Positions 36,301 through 47,439 of a stretch of 64,000 nucleotides of DNA are shown one piece after another. The stretch lies in the NCBI GenBank assembly GCA_022661535.1, contig JAKULF010000006.1, forward strand, positions 4,335,001 through 4,399,000, read 5' to 3'. A program made the position numbers and the translations under genes. The notes under the pieces were generated by a model, which made no database searches, was not told the origin of the DNA, and saw nothing but the letters and a program-made list of their open reading frames with translations. The DNA is from Eutypa lata. Its lineage: Eukaryota; Ascomycota; Sordariomycetes; Xylariales; Diatrypaceae. Positions within the stretch are counted from its first letter, which is position 1; the number at the start of each line of letters is the position of its first letter.

Positions 36301-37297
36301 CCTGAGCTAGAAGCATGGCATTTGTCTCCTGTTGCGTGTGAGAGAATTCTCTAAGCTCCTGGGTGATGTAACCATTGCCAATGGAAACCTGTTGAACCTG
36401 AGTATGAACTCCCTCAACTTTGCTTAGAATCTTGGACGTTCCGCTAGAAACCCCTTTTAATGTTTCTTCGGTGCCATTGGAGATTTCTCCTAGAATATGC
36501 CCTTTGCTCTCTAGCAGATGGCCGAGATGCTGTGCACTAGCGTCTGCTATTCGTTCGTCGATGCGTTCGCGTGTGCGAGACGCTTCGGCGGAGATATTCT
36601 GTCCTAATACGCTCATGGAAGGCTCAAGTTCCCTCACTGTTTCTTGTATTTGGGTAACTTGAGTGGCAGTCATCGATATAGGAGCCTGAAGGGATGCGAC
36701 ACTCGATTGTATGAGTGGTAGTTGAGCAGAATTACTCTGGGCTTTCGCATCGATACTAGACACCGTGTCTAGAATGCGTGAAGTAGCATTTCTTGATTCA
36801 AGTCAGATAAAAACGATGGAGAGAATTCCTCTATCGTAAAGTAACGTTACTTACAGCCCTAACACTTGCAACGCCCCCTGCAATGTGGAATGAACTCTTG
36901 CTAAGTGTTGCTCTAGGCGTTCTAACTCCTCCTTCTTGAAGGCATATGTGAACCTTTTCTTCTGCTCTTTGATCTTCAGGCGAATCGTTGTAGCAGGCAA
37001 AGTCGTCTTGCCTATCTCATCGACCAGTAAGTCGAGTGCCTTAACCTCAATCGTGCAGGTTTGTAGGCAGGCTCTTGCAGCATCTACTGAAGCTGTGTCA
37101 ATATAGTTTAGCTTCTCAATCGATTCATCGACAATAAATAACATGTTCCGTATTCCGTCTGCTTGTCGTCTCGCAGCATCGACATCTTCGGCCCTTGACC
37201 TTACAGCGTCCAAGTATGATGTAATGCCGCTGCATACTGTAAGACCAAGTGATATCAGACCCGCCGCCGAGGCGGCAATAGACAGCGGGTCCCCCAT
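33397..37297 (-). CDS. Fungal NLR-type N-domain/ankyrin repeat protein
   Basis: Six minus-strand exons (36855-37297, 36257-36791, 35495-36197, 35327-35447, 35070-35266, 33397-35012) join in phase to 1204 residues. The N-terminus MGDPLSIAASAAGLISLGL is the helical domain found at the start of many fungal NLR/STAND and ankyrin proteins (Fungal_N/Helo-like type). A Gln/Ser-rich coiled-coil region of about 180 residues and a Cys-containing middle segment follow. The ankyrin-like part includes GPLSLAAYYGDVQRVEYLL, GHTPLHMAIRQPQCLQLLV and GQTPLFSHIYHS. No NACHT or NB-ARC P-loop is seen. In fungi such proteins are linked to non-self recognition and regulated cell death; here that is inference from domains only. 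The C-terminal 100 residues are acidic. It lies directly downstream of the homeobox/C2H2 gene on the same strand. Confidence 0.85.
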
Positions 37298-37782
37298 CAG
37301 TTTGAAGATTCTCGGAGTTCGTTCGCCACCGACAAACACACAGAATAAAACCAATGGGCCAGGTTTTGGAATTGTGAGGAAAACAACTTAATCAGGCTGG
37401 GGAGGCATTGAACCTTCATTTATCGCAAAACTGACCACGGAAGCTTTAGTCCCCCACACCCCCCTTTCCCCCCAAAATCCATTATCATGATTTCAACGTT
37501 TCCTCAAACAATATATATAGCCCTGTACTAGCTGGACACTAGAGTTGTTACATTTAGATACATGATTTCATGGCATTGAGAAATTGAGGGTTTGACGGTT
37601 CCAGCAATCACCAATAACATCGCGTTGACTTTATTTGATTCAAGACTGAATGTGACGGTACAGAATGCAAGGACTATACCACTACACCACTACACCACCA
37701 AAAGTGGAACGTTGTTAGCTCGGGGGCTAACCGTCTTGCGTTGCCTTATATAGTCACTTGGTGCCGTGACACTGAATGTCAA

Positions 37783-40486
37783 CTATCCATTCGCAGCTGA
37801 AGCGTTTGAGGGACCCTTAGAGAATTCACGGCACTATGTCACGATCAGTCTCCAAATGAATAACCTTCTAAGCACCATCTTGACTACTTACGAGATTTAT
37901 ATGTCTAAACCAGAACTTCCCCCAGAAGGTATCGGATATGAGGGGAACCCATCTCCAGCAGAGATCGCATAGTCCCTCCCAAGCAACCGGGTTTACTTCA
38001 ATTCGCCTCGTGTCGAGGGGTCTTCGGGACAATTCATCTCTGTGACTCATGCCATGCGTAAAAGTCATATGAATCAAGAACTTCCCGGAGCTCGATGGCA
38101 CCCAGCGGCCGGGCCTGCAAAGTCCACACCAGCCTTCTTGCGTTATTCCAGCACCGCGAACCCACCAAGGTGTCGAGAAGTCGAGCTCATGCAGCAATGG
38201 CACCACGTAAGGTGTTAAGTTAGGGCCAGAATTATTTATATCTCCAATAGGTGGGGTCTCTAGTAGATACTGCGCGCATTCAGCCATTGATGGCAGGTCC
38301 CAAGGGTCATCGGCGCTGAAACCGAGATTATTTTCGGGTAGGGATATATGCTTCGTCGCGAAATCTCGGTCATGGACGAGCCTAATGTCGAGTAGTCCGA
38401 CAGAAAAGTCCTCCCAGGGAACATACGGCGCGCCTGGTCTCAACCATCTATCTATTGTGAATCCTCTTTCAAAATGGGTGACGATGTGCTTGGCCCGTTC
38501 ATCCCAGGAGCTGTTTACAAACCCGCAAAAATAGCAAGTTAGATCGCAGTCGTTAGCACTGATGTTTTCTGTCCAGTCGTCAAATCCGATAGTCTTCAGC
38601 AACTGACGCCAACGCGTTGGAGCCAAGCCTTTGCAATGTACCAAGCGGATGTGCTGTTTGAGGGCGTCCTTCCTAAAGAACCTTCGATGCTTCTTAGCCT
38701 TATTCCAACAGGCTTGGAACTTATGCGAGCATTCTGTTCTAGAGCACACTGTCGTGTCTTCGCAGAGTGGGCATTTATTGTCTGTGTTGTCAGATTCATG
38801 CCGCGCACAAACCCACACTTTCTGCGGGACGTGGACGGATTCTTCGTGCCGTTTCCATGCGTAAGCTGTCCCGAAAACCTGCTGACAAAAAGTGCAATAG
38901 AATTTTTTCCCTGCTTCAATATCCATAGATTGTTGCTGTCTTTGTGCAGAGCTGACACACGGACTTTCTCCTCTTCTTCTCTTCGAGGGTCGAGTGCCCA
39001 CTAATTCTAAAGGCTGTCCTCTATAGCCATACCCGCCTAGGCCATATTGTATTTCACTTTCTGTGTTTGGTGTATACATGTTATTGAAAGATGATCCTCG
39101 TCGGCTCTGTTGGGAATATGTAGGGTGGAAGGCTTGTCGCCTGCCTCTCCTGGAACCAAACGACATATAACTTCCCGCTGAAGAGACACTCTGACAATTT
39201 GATCCGGCAATTGATGAAGATTTAGGAGGAGTTGCGTTCATAAGCTTCGAGGTCGTATCCAGGAGCAGGTCTTCGCATTCCTCAGAATCTGGCAAGAGAG
39301 TTTCTTTCTGACCTCTAATTCCTTCATCATGTGAGGTGACAGGGGATAGAAGAGTTGTTTCATCGGTTCCTGGAGGGCAAAGTAAAGGTTCAGAGGAAGA
39401 TGATTCTTCTCCGTCCGATATCCCTTGAAGCCATTCAGTAACGAATGCAGCCTTGGGGAATTCTTTCCCGTAGAAGCACCCAGAAATTCCTTGGAGCCGT
39501 TTTCGAATAGGTTCAGTCCCTTCAAGGTTGATCGACGAGTCAATGCCCTCCTTAGCTGACGGGATGACATCCAACGATAGCTTGTCCTGGTCAAATACGT
39601 TGACTCCATGACATCTGTGTTGATATATGTTTCGGAGGGTGTAATGGAGCGGCAGCGATTGAGAGCTTTGATTACTTGAATAACTCTTAGGCGTGCTCTT
39701 CGGTTCAATGGGTAGGCTCGTGCTGCGTAACCACGATTCTTGGGAGATAACGTTATTGACCGGCAAAAGTGAAACCGCTTCAACTCTATTGATTTGCTGT
39801 GGACTTATCATGTCTGGACCAATTCTGCTATCAATACGTGGCAGCTTCCTTTGACGGGTCCTAGTGAACCACGAGCTGATCTGACCGAGGTCAAGGCCTG
39901 TCTGCTGCGAAAGTTGGACCTTGTCTTGTTTGGTAGGGTATGGGTTGTCATGGCTCGAGATCCACTGGACAAGAATACGTTTTTGGGAGTCACTGATCCT
40001 GATACGAGGGCGCCTTCTGTTATTTTGTAGAGACTTCTCACCTCCACCAACATTGGTGGTGATCGGCGGGTAGTTTACCCCTATAATATCATTGTCTCGA
40101 GGAAAGACATTCAGTGGCATGTCCACATCGAAATCCAGAGGAAGACCAATGAGGTCTGGATCAATGAAGTCTTCATTGCTATATATAGCCGGTTGATCCA
40201 AGACACAAGCTTGATCCGTGAGCATCCCTGGGATGTCACAAGATGGGGCCTGTGATTCCTCTAAAACAGCTGGATCTAGTATCAAGTGGTTATCAAAGAA
40301 GTCGTCAGTAAAGAAACTCCCAGCTGTAAAGGAATTGGGGTTGTTATATAGGGCCGTGCCTTCTCGAAAACCGATGTTGGAACTAGAACTTCCACTTCTA
40401 TTAGATAGTTGCCCTACAACGCCTTTTCCATTAATATCGTCATTCTCCATAACTAAATTAATTGGTGGATTTGAATTGGCTGGCAT
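37783..40486 (-). CDS. KN-homeobox and C2H2 zinc-finger transcription factor
   Basis: Probable nuclear DNA-binding regulator. The main exon 37892-40486 encodes 865 residues without interruption. A TALE/KN homeodomain lies at about residues 160-215, including HDNPYPTKQDKVQLSQQTGL and WFTRTRQRK. Near residue 525 a C2H2-type finger reads FYCTFCQQVFGTAYAWKRH...H; further Cys/His segments follow. The C-terminal pairs GWCGLCRPGRWVP...H and GLCDLCWRWVPLI...H resemble the Rua1-type C-terminal module. Read without splicing, the protein ends at 37868 (872 residues). A GTAAGT donor at 37891 and acceptor CATAG before 37833 would add a 17-codon exon starting with Cys, restoring an HxxxC that completes the last module. 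I prefer the spliced form with moderate confidence. Confidence 0.87.
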
Positions 40487-41366
40487 GACTCTAAGTAACT
40501 AGGAGAGTAAATTTAGTAAGAAGTAAGAGGTATGCCACCCCGGAGGGCAAGTCTTTCGAAGGGGGGGCTTCCCGTCTCGGAATCAATAGCCTGATATTCT
40601 CGTTGGTGTGGGGTTGCTGCAAGTATTCATGGTGCTGCGCATTTGAGCCAATAGGGGCCTTCTTGTGTATGACCGACCTCAGCACCATGAACATCTAGGT
40701 AACTTTCCATACGACGCCAGTGGCGAATGGCTTGCGCCCCAGTATCTAACAATGATAATTAACATGGTATAATAACTAGGACAACCTGAAGTACTGGAAT
40801 TTAAATAATACAAGCATCGCTAATATGGATCTTTATGAACCTCGTTATGCTAAACTAATTACGTTACTAATAGATTATTCCGAATAATTGCAAGTAGCAG
40901 ATGTACGGTTAGAGAGGTGATTTAATGGCCGATGCCGCTAGAGCCTGGTCCTGCTACAATATCACCTAAGGTTACCATCATTGGTTCCTAGAAGGAGGCT
41001 GAGAGGACACCATGAACATCTTATTAGAAACCTTCATCTTATATTAGCGTGAGAACGACTAATTTCACCTTAACCGGGCATTTTGAGAACACCATGTTTA
41101 TCAATCCTGGCACCGTGAATATCTTCCCAGCACCATCAATGTCTCCGCGGTGCTTCTACCACTCAAAAGCATGAATATACACACCATGAAAATCACCAAA
41201 GCATGCTGAGAATAGTACAAAAGACTGTTTGGGACAAGGTAAGGTGGTTTAGTTTAGGAGTACCCGCATCGGCACCTATCAAATCGTTCATTATAGTGCA
41301 ACTACACAGTGAACGACGTCTAAAATTATCCATTAACTAGTTACCCATTCTATATAAGCTTGCAAA
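40487..41366. other. Intergenic with scattered CACCATGAAxATC motif
   Basis: No gene supported. A degenerate phrase close to CACCATGAACATC recurs at about 40683, 41009, 41090, 41112, 41132 and 41180. The homeobox/C2H2 gene promoter and that of the small plus-strand gene must lie here. Confidence 0.45.
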
Positions 41367-41707
41367 ATGTCGGACGCAGTTCCTCTTTCCCTGGATGTTA
41401 CCGTAAACATTGTATTTGGCATAGTCGCGACGGCACTTGCGGTATGTGGAATCATTGCAACAGCACGTCTCGGGAGAAAAACATCACGGCTTGAATGTCC
41501 TCGCGAGAACATGCTACCGCGTTTTCAAGGTGCGTTCTGTTTTATATCTATATTAACAATCTATCGTGATCCACGCGAAAAATCTCTAATAGTGATCCTT
41601 CAGGTGGACGAAAACGCGTTCGCCGATTTCTACGGGTTGAGACGCTTCAGTACTCATATGATGACAAGCCAGATACGCTTCCAACGCATAACTCATTGTC
41701 AACCTAG
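41367..41707 (+). CDS. Small single-pass membrane protein
   Basis: Two exons, 41367-41529 and 41604-41707, join in phase to 88 residues. The N-terminus (MSDAVPLSLDVTVNIVFGIV) runs into a hydrophobic segment of about 22 residues, then a basic segment. After the intron comes GGRKRVRRFLRVETLQYSYD and a polar end. The unspliced frame (to 41780) inserts an unlikely hydrophobic and aromatic stretch, while the intron has GTGCGT and TTCAG ends. No family is recognised. A short membrane anchor with a basic cytosolic face is all the sequence shows. Confidence 0.5.
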
Positions 41708-42354
41708 ATTAGTGGTATGGTTGCGCCTAAGTATGGCTCACTGGGTTGATTACTCCTGTTGTCGCAGATGCTACAGTTAGTCAGTGGGAAAGGGGTGAAA
41801 CAGCGTACAACATCCTAGCTCAGTATAGGTATCGGAAGCTCTAGTGCACATCCAATAGAGTAGAGTAGTCATGGGTTCATTATATAGCCCTCCGAATATA
41901 TTCAGTCTCTTTTACTTAAAATTTTTTATACCTGAAGCCTTGTATAAAGAACCACCGTTTATCCTTTATTAACTTGGCCATATGGTGTCATTGCTTGATA
42001 GGCCGAAAAGCTTGGTATGGCATATTGCGCAAAGTAGGAGCCTTATTTAATTTAGAGCTTTGCTATTTGCGCAGTGCTTTCAAATCTAACTGCGCAGTAA
42101 CTTATCTACGGTTCTGCTGAAATTCCACGTAGTAGATCGAAAATCCGAGCTTCAGTGCTTCTGATAGTATGGGAAGGGTTCAAGCGCGGTCAATACGATA
42201 CCTTCCCCTAACAGCAGTAACCCTATATCTGATTCAACAATGTGTCTAAATAATGGCCATTGAAGATACACTCCCATATATGTCAAACTTGCGTAGTATT
42301 GAAACAATAGCGTCATATCATAACTCGAATAATTACAAGTAGTTTTGAAATATC
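41708..42354. other. Intergenic
   Basis: Convergent gap, AT-rich, no gene. TAGCTCAGTATAGG at 41816 resembles a tRNA A box, but no stem forms. Confidence 0.5.
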
Positions 42355-44194
42355 CTACCTAACAGCCCCTTTCTCCCTAAAAGCCGCTATCTCCCCCCTA
42401 CCATATCCTAGCACATCCGCGAGGACCTCATCCGTATGCTGGCCCAGCATCGGCGGCGCAGTCCTCACACTCGGCTTGCTCTCGCTGTACTTAACGGGCG
42501 TATTGACCAACCGAACGGTCCCACACCTCTCGTGCTCGACCTCCACGACCATATCCCGGGCCCTCGTGTGCTCGTGGTTCAGGGCGCCCTGGACGTCGTT
42601 GACGGCGGCGTAGGGCATGCCTTTCCCCTCGAAGACGTCGAGCCACTCGGCCGTCGTCTTCGTGACGCTGATGGCCTCGATCTCGGCCTCGAGCTCGTCC
42701 CGGTTCGCTACCCGCGCTGAGTTCACGCTGTACTTCGGGTCGGTTGCCCACTCCGGCCGGCCTAGGCCCGAGCAGAGGATCCCGAAGAGCCGGTCGTTGC
42801 CCCCGCCGAAGAGGATGTCGCCGTCTTGGGTCTTGAAGGACTTGTATGGGACGATAGATGCTGTGGATCGTGTTAGACATATGTGCTTGATCGTGGGTAT
42901 ATATATATATATATATATATGTGCATGTGTGTGTGTGTGTGTGTGTGCGCGCGCACGTCTACGCATTATATATAATGCTACGAGGCTTGACTTACGATGT
43001 GCTGTGCCCCATCGACCGGAATCCTTTTTGCCGCTGATTAGGCAGCTGCTCGCGATATTGGCCAATGTGGCGGTTTGACAATCACTCAATGCAACGTCAA
43101 TATGCTGGCCCCTACCTGTCCTTGCCCTTGAAAGCAGGGCAGCCATGATGCTGTTGCTAGTATATAGCCCGGTCGTCAGGTCCGTGACTGCCACGCCCAC
43201 CTTGGCTGGAGGTCCATCCCGATGGCCTGTGATATGCATCAACCCGAACTCAGCCTCGACCATGACATCATAGCCCGCCCTCTGCGAATAGGGGCCCGTC
43301 TGCCCGTAACCCGTGATAGAGGCATAGATAAGACCGGGATTGATCTTATGGATCGTATCAAAATCCATGCCGTATTTCTTCAAGGTCCCCGGGAGATAGT
43401 TTTCAACAAGAATATCACATTTTGCGGCTAGCTTGTGTAGTATCTCGACACCCTCAGCATGTTGAAACGATAAGCCCAAAGACTTCTTGTTGCGGTTGAC
43501 CTGCACGTGCAATCAATACCTTACCAAACTTTAAAAGGGGGTAAGGGGAGGCGACGGATTCGGTAACATACGGCGAGGAAGTATGCAGATTCTCCTGGGC
43601 CATCCTTATGCGATCCTTCACGGTACGTCGCATAGGGCGGTCCCCAAGCACGGGTATCGTCGCCACGAGTAGGATGCTCGATCTTGATCACCTCTGCACT
43701 TTTTTCGGGGCCCGACAGCCACGTTAGCTGGGTTCAGGGGTAGCTCATCATCTCATCTTATCTCATCTCATTTCAGCTGAACGTATTTTCGATGCAACGA
43801 AGTGAGGCAAAGGGGGAGGGGGAAGAGACATGGCGTAGATAAGGGGATTCACCCAAGGTCACCAAGGATCTGCGTGCAATATGGCTGAAACGAGCAGTTG
43901 AGTAAGCGATGGCACGTGGGAAAAACGAGAACGTGGGAAGGATTATTCGATGTGCCTCCCCCCTAATCCGGTTCAGGCACATCAAACACATATCAGATGG
44001 GACGGTGCAGCAACCAGACTCACCCCTGCAAGCACTCTTGTAAGATCAAGCACGCGGTACCCCGCCAATGGGAGAGCGGCCGAAGCATTGCCGGCCACCG
44101 GAGCGGAATAGTGACGTAGGGTCTTGGGCTGGCATTGAATGTTAAGAAGAGTGGATGTGCCGTATTTGGCACGTGTGATGGCTCGAGAAAACAT
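42355..44194 (-). CDS. Class III CoA-transferase (CaiB/BaiF), mitochondrial type
   Basis: Transfers CoA between carboxylic acids; the closest described eukaryotic group is succinate-hydroxymethylglutarate (glutarate) CoA-transferase, SUGCT. Five minus-strand exons (44024-44194, 43853-43884, 43572-43698, 42996-43500, 42355-42860) join to 446 residues. The N-terminus [18 protein letters not shown] is a likely mitochondrial presequence. Family blocks are [76 protein letters not shown] and [14 protein letters not shown], which holds the expected catalytic Asp. The start at 44194 follows from the presequence; the longer frame to 44350 has no homology-like content. One exon is only 32 bases. The last intron contains a large dinucleotide microsatellite. 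Confidence 0.93.
42899..42955. repeat. Composite (TA)n(TG)n(CG)n microsatellite in an intron
   Basis: About ten TA units, then about ten TG units with one break, then four GC units, all inside intron 42861-42995 of the CoA-transferase gene. Confidence 0.95.
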
Positions 44195-45650
44195 GATTGC
44201 GAATTGCTGGAGAGGTGCAAAAAAATGAAGAAGAAAAAGGGAATTCAACCAACAATGCATGTATGTCAATATAGAGGGGATAAAGAGAGGCTTTCCCACT
44301 TGCTCGCCGGCTAACTTCGAATGTGTGTCGGCAATGTGCGGTAACTCCAACTAAGCTTATGCGTTAGCGGGATAGCGGGAAAGCCTACTGTTGATCTCAG
44401 CTAAGAATATCCAAAAAGAGAGGATCCAAACCCGAACCTGACGTTTTTTTCTACCGACATCAGGCCCTACCTACATGTATCTAAATAACCAGTACTTACA
44501 TAACTGACTAACTTAACACCAGCATACCCTAGGACCGGTATCACCTAATCAATCCTTCGGGGGTTCCCTTTGAGAAGGAAGTTGGAAAACGGCCCCCAAG
44601 ACCTAACCAACCCACCAATAGGCGCCATGCAGATCCCCAGTTGTCTGTCTGTCTGCCTGCATGTCTGGAAGCGAGGTCCCCTGGTAAAATGAAATAACAA
44701 AAAAGGCCCTGGGTAAGGCAATTCGCACTTTTCAGCTCCATAGTAAGTTCGTTGGAAAGTGCGCCTCCCGCACGCAGGTTAAACTAGTCCCGAGCAAGAG
44801 GGACGGTTCCTGCTGTCGCTAGCGCTAGCAGCAGTTGACCCTGCCGGGCCCGTCCCTGAACAGACAAGCTGACGGGTTTCTAAGAATACCTCTATCGACC
44901 GATACTACCTACCTAGGGGGGTAATGTTACGCAGCGCTCGTTACAAATCAAGGACTTTTTCAACCTGGGCGTAACTTATGTAGAGATTGTCCATAGATTT
45001 CGTATTCCTATCAGAATCCCATCACAACGAGATGACGTTTTTTTCGTCACATGTACTTTTTGTGTCTCACCTTTTTATGTCATTGAAAAAGAGAGAATAC
45101 ATACAAGAAGCTGCAGCTAAAATACTTGTAGTTATAGACTATCGATGGCTAAACTCAAAAAGCGCGGTTGGGGAGTTGGAGCTAAGCCCAAACTATTCCG
45201 ATCAACTAACCGCGATGACAGCGGTAAGGGTAAGTGACACTTACCGATGGCATTCGGAGAGCTTACTGTCCATGGTTCAATTGTAAATAGTATTATAGTT
45301 AGGGTACCGATTGGAGCACTGTCGATCGTTGATAAGTGTGTTGCGTTGCTGGAAAGGGCATTGGCGTCTGTCCAAAAAAGTATTGTACTTTGCCGCATAC
45401 GTAAGTAGGTGGTAATGGTCATAGTAATACACTCCCAACTCCGTAGGCTCCGAAAAAGAAAGAAGAAAATCTTAAAAGAACCTTCCTTTGAAGCGCGTCG
45501 GTTTCGGGTCAAGACAAATGCCGTCGCCTGCCCACTCGTGCCTTCATGTTTTTGTGCAAGCTGAAGATTAAAATGCAAAGCCGGGAGCGCCCTGTCTCAT
45601 TACGTCGCTGCTACGGGCCTCGGCGACAGGCAGGCAGGTAGTTATGTATG
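44195..45650. other. Intergenic
   Basis: No gene supported. A perfect 12-base palindrome GCTAGCGCTAGC lies near 44818-44829. A minus-strand frame at 45132-45578 has no recognisable feature. Confidence 0.45.
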
Positions 45651-45982
45651 TACAGTTCGCAAGGGTAAATACCCTTAGTGGCTCCACTTAGGCCACAATA
45701 TACCATATTTGGCTAGTACATGTATACTGCTATATAATTTGTATGGGATGCGACATATCGCAAATGCTGATGCACCGCCAAATTTCTGTGGCTGCTATTA
45801 CAAGTGGTGGTATAGTGTGGCGAATGGTCGTGCACAGGGCGCAAAAATACGGACGATCATTAATGGTATGTAACACCTCATACAAATTGTATAGCAATAT
45901 ACTGCACATTTACATTTTAACCCGAAATGGTATATAGTGGCCTAAGTGGAGCCACTAAGGGTATTTACCCTTGCGAACTGTA
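45651..45982. mobile_element. Foldback MITE with TA target duplication
   Basis: A 328-base element (45653-45980) is flanked by TA on both sides. Its ends are inverted repeats starting CAGTTCGCAAGGGTAAATAC: 44 bases are identical, then similarity continues with one mismatch for about 10 more. Weaker inverted similarity (GCTATATAATTTGTATGGG against GCTATACAATTTGTATGAGG) extends to about 115 bases in each arm, so nearly the whole element can fold back. The TA duplication and CAGT ends point to mobilisation by a Tc1/mariner-type transposase. No transposase is encoded. Confidence 0.9.
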
Positions 45983-46641
45983 GCTCAGCCTTCTTTTCAA
46001 GTGGACTAAAAGGTCCCGAGAAAACCAGCCCAATACCTACCTACCGGCACCTATTTAGTTACCTATACTGAATGAAGAATGAGGAGGGCGGGTGTGAGAC
46101 TTTAGTGAGGCGGTGTGGTTCCAATGGAACTTGATGCCTGTTGGGCCAAGCCACTCCTCCATCCCAAATCGGTTCGCCTGTTATATGTGGATTATATGCA
46201 ACGTTCTGTGGGGGCTTCGTCCACCCTTTACCAGCTACCACCCTCCCGAGGGGAACCTTTTCTGGATGAACCACGCCTCAGGAACCAATTGACGTCGAAA
46301 GAACTGCCAAAAAAGAACGGTAAGCACCAATCATACGGTGAGAACTTTGCAACACGGTTCCGAAAGGGTATTATAGACTAGAGACATACATATAACTATG
46401 GAACGTGTGCATTTTCGTATAGGTGGGGTGGGGGGAGGGGAGCCTCCCATCATCCCAGAGGGAAACCCCCAAACCCCCATCAGCATCAGCCGAGTCGATA
46501 TACATATGAATGGTGATCCCCCCCTGACGGATGTCTACGAGTTTCATCCTCGAGGTTTTACCTATCCCAATTCTGTGCTACCTGCCCCCCCAAGTCGGAT
46601 TGGATTGTCATACCTTCAATCTTGGCAGGTGAAGTCGAGAT
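45983..46641. other. Upstream region of the membrane-protein gene
   Basis: Short frames at 46115-46381 and 46398-46676 lack recognisable features; the second overlaps the real gene start in another frame. Confidence 0.4.
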
Positions 46642-47439
46642 ATGGATTCAACATCTCTTCGAAGCCTTATTATTAATCGAGGATACGCCATCGCTAGAGA
46701 CGACGAAAAGGATGCGGGAACTCACATGACCAACATTTGGGTGACCTTGGGGGTTATCGTCGGGGTCGTGGCCGTGTGCTCCATCATTCTCTTCTTCGTA
46801 GTGGTAGCCCTGAACCGACGGCGAAAGAACAACAAGACAAAGCTACCATATGTCATCAAGAACCCGCGGGAGTGGTACCGGCGGCACAACAGCGTGAGAG
46901 AGATCCTGGAAGATGAGGAGCTGGCGAGGATCACCCAGATTCGGAAGTCGCTGCAAGGCCGCACTTCCTCCCGGAACTCGCAGAGCTCCCATACAACGAC
47001 GAATACAACAACAACCATGTCGACGACGACTGGGGAAAGTGCAGTGAGCGGCCCCTCGACCGCCGAGTACAGTATCTTAGAGGACGCGGAGGTGCTGAGG
47101 GAGGATTCGAAGGTTTGGGAACACCGGATGCAGTCGTCGCCTCCTACTTCTACTCGAGACCTAGAGGCACAAGGACATCCGGCTTTCTCCCCGCCACCAA
47201 CGACAGCGCTGCCGCTGCCGCCGCCACCGGGGGAGTCATCTAGAACCCCGACGGATGAGAATGGCCTTAGGTTGCCTGAAAGAAAACAATTACCGAGGCC
47301 CAGACGGAATACCGTGGGTACCCCACAGCCGCCGTCACCAGCTAGGATAGCCGGTAAGGAAGCGAGGCGAACGAGGAGTCGGCCGTCGGGTTCATTACCA
47401 CCACCGTACGAACCTCAAGAATGGCCATTGAAGAATTGA
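46642..47439 (+). CDS. Single-pass membrane protein with PPxY motif
   Basis: Single exon, 265 residues. A short N-terminal part is followed by one strong transmembrane helix at about residues 31-53 (IWVTLGVIVGVVAVCSIILF), then a basic stop-transfer sequence (LNRRRKNNKTK). The C-terminal 200 residues are disordered and rich in Ser, Thr and Pro, with a Thr run and Pro runs. Near the end SLPPPYEPQEW contains PPxY, the ligand for WW domains of Nedd4/Rsp5-type ubiquitin ligases and their adaptors. No family name can be given. The arrangement fits a plasma-membrane or endosomal protein whose tail is sorted by ubiquitination, which is inference. Confidence 0.75.
   Translation: MDSTSLRSLIINRGYAIARDDEKDAGTHMTNIWVTLGVIVGVVAVCSIILFFVVVALNRRRKNNKTKLPYVIKNPREWYRRHNSVREILEDEELARITQIRKSLQGRTSSRNSQSSHTTTNTTTTMSTTTGESAVSGPSTAEYSILEDAEVLREDSKVWEHRMQSSPPTSTRDLEAQGHPAFSPPPTTALPLPPPPGESSRTPTDENGLRLPERKQLPRPRRNTVGTPQPPSPARIAGKEARRTRSRPSGSLPPPYEPQEWPLKN

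Noticed and set aside
39238..39783. Minus-strand 181-codon frame inside the homeobox/C2H2 gene
   Set aside because: Shadow of the long frame, which carries the recognisable domains.
40561..40640. GGGCTTCCCGTC resembling the 5S rRNA interior
   Set aside because: Only a dozen bases match; the rest does not follow 5S rRNA.
41813..41870. tRNA-like A box TAGCTCAGTATAGG
   Set aside because: No pairing D stem, no B box and no acceptor stem nearby.
45132..45578. Minus-strand frame of 148 codons
   Set aside because: No motif or splice support; likely chance.
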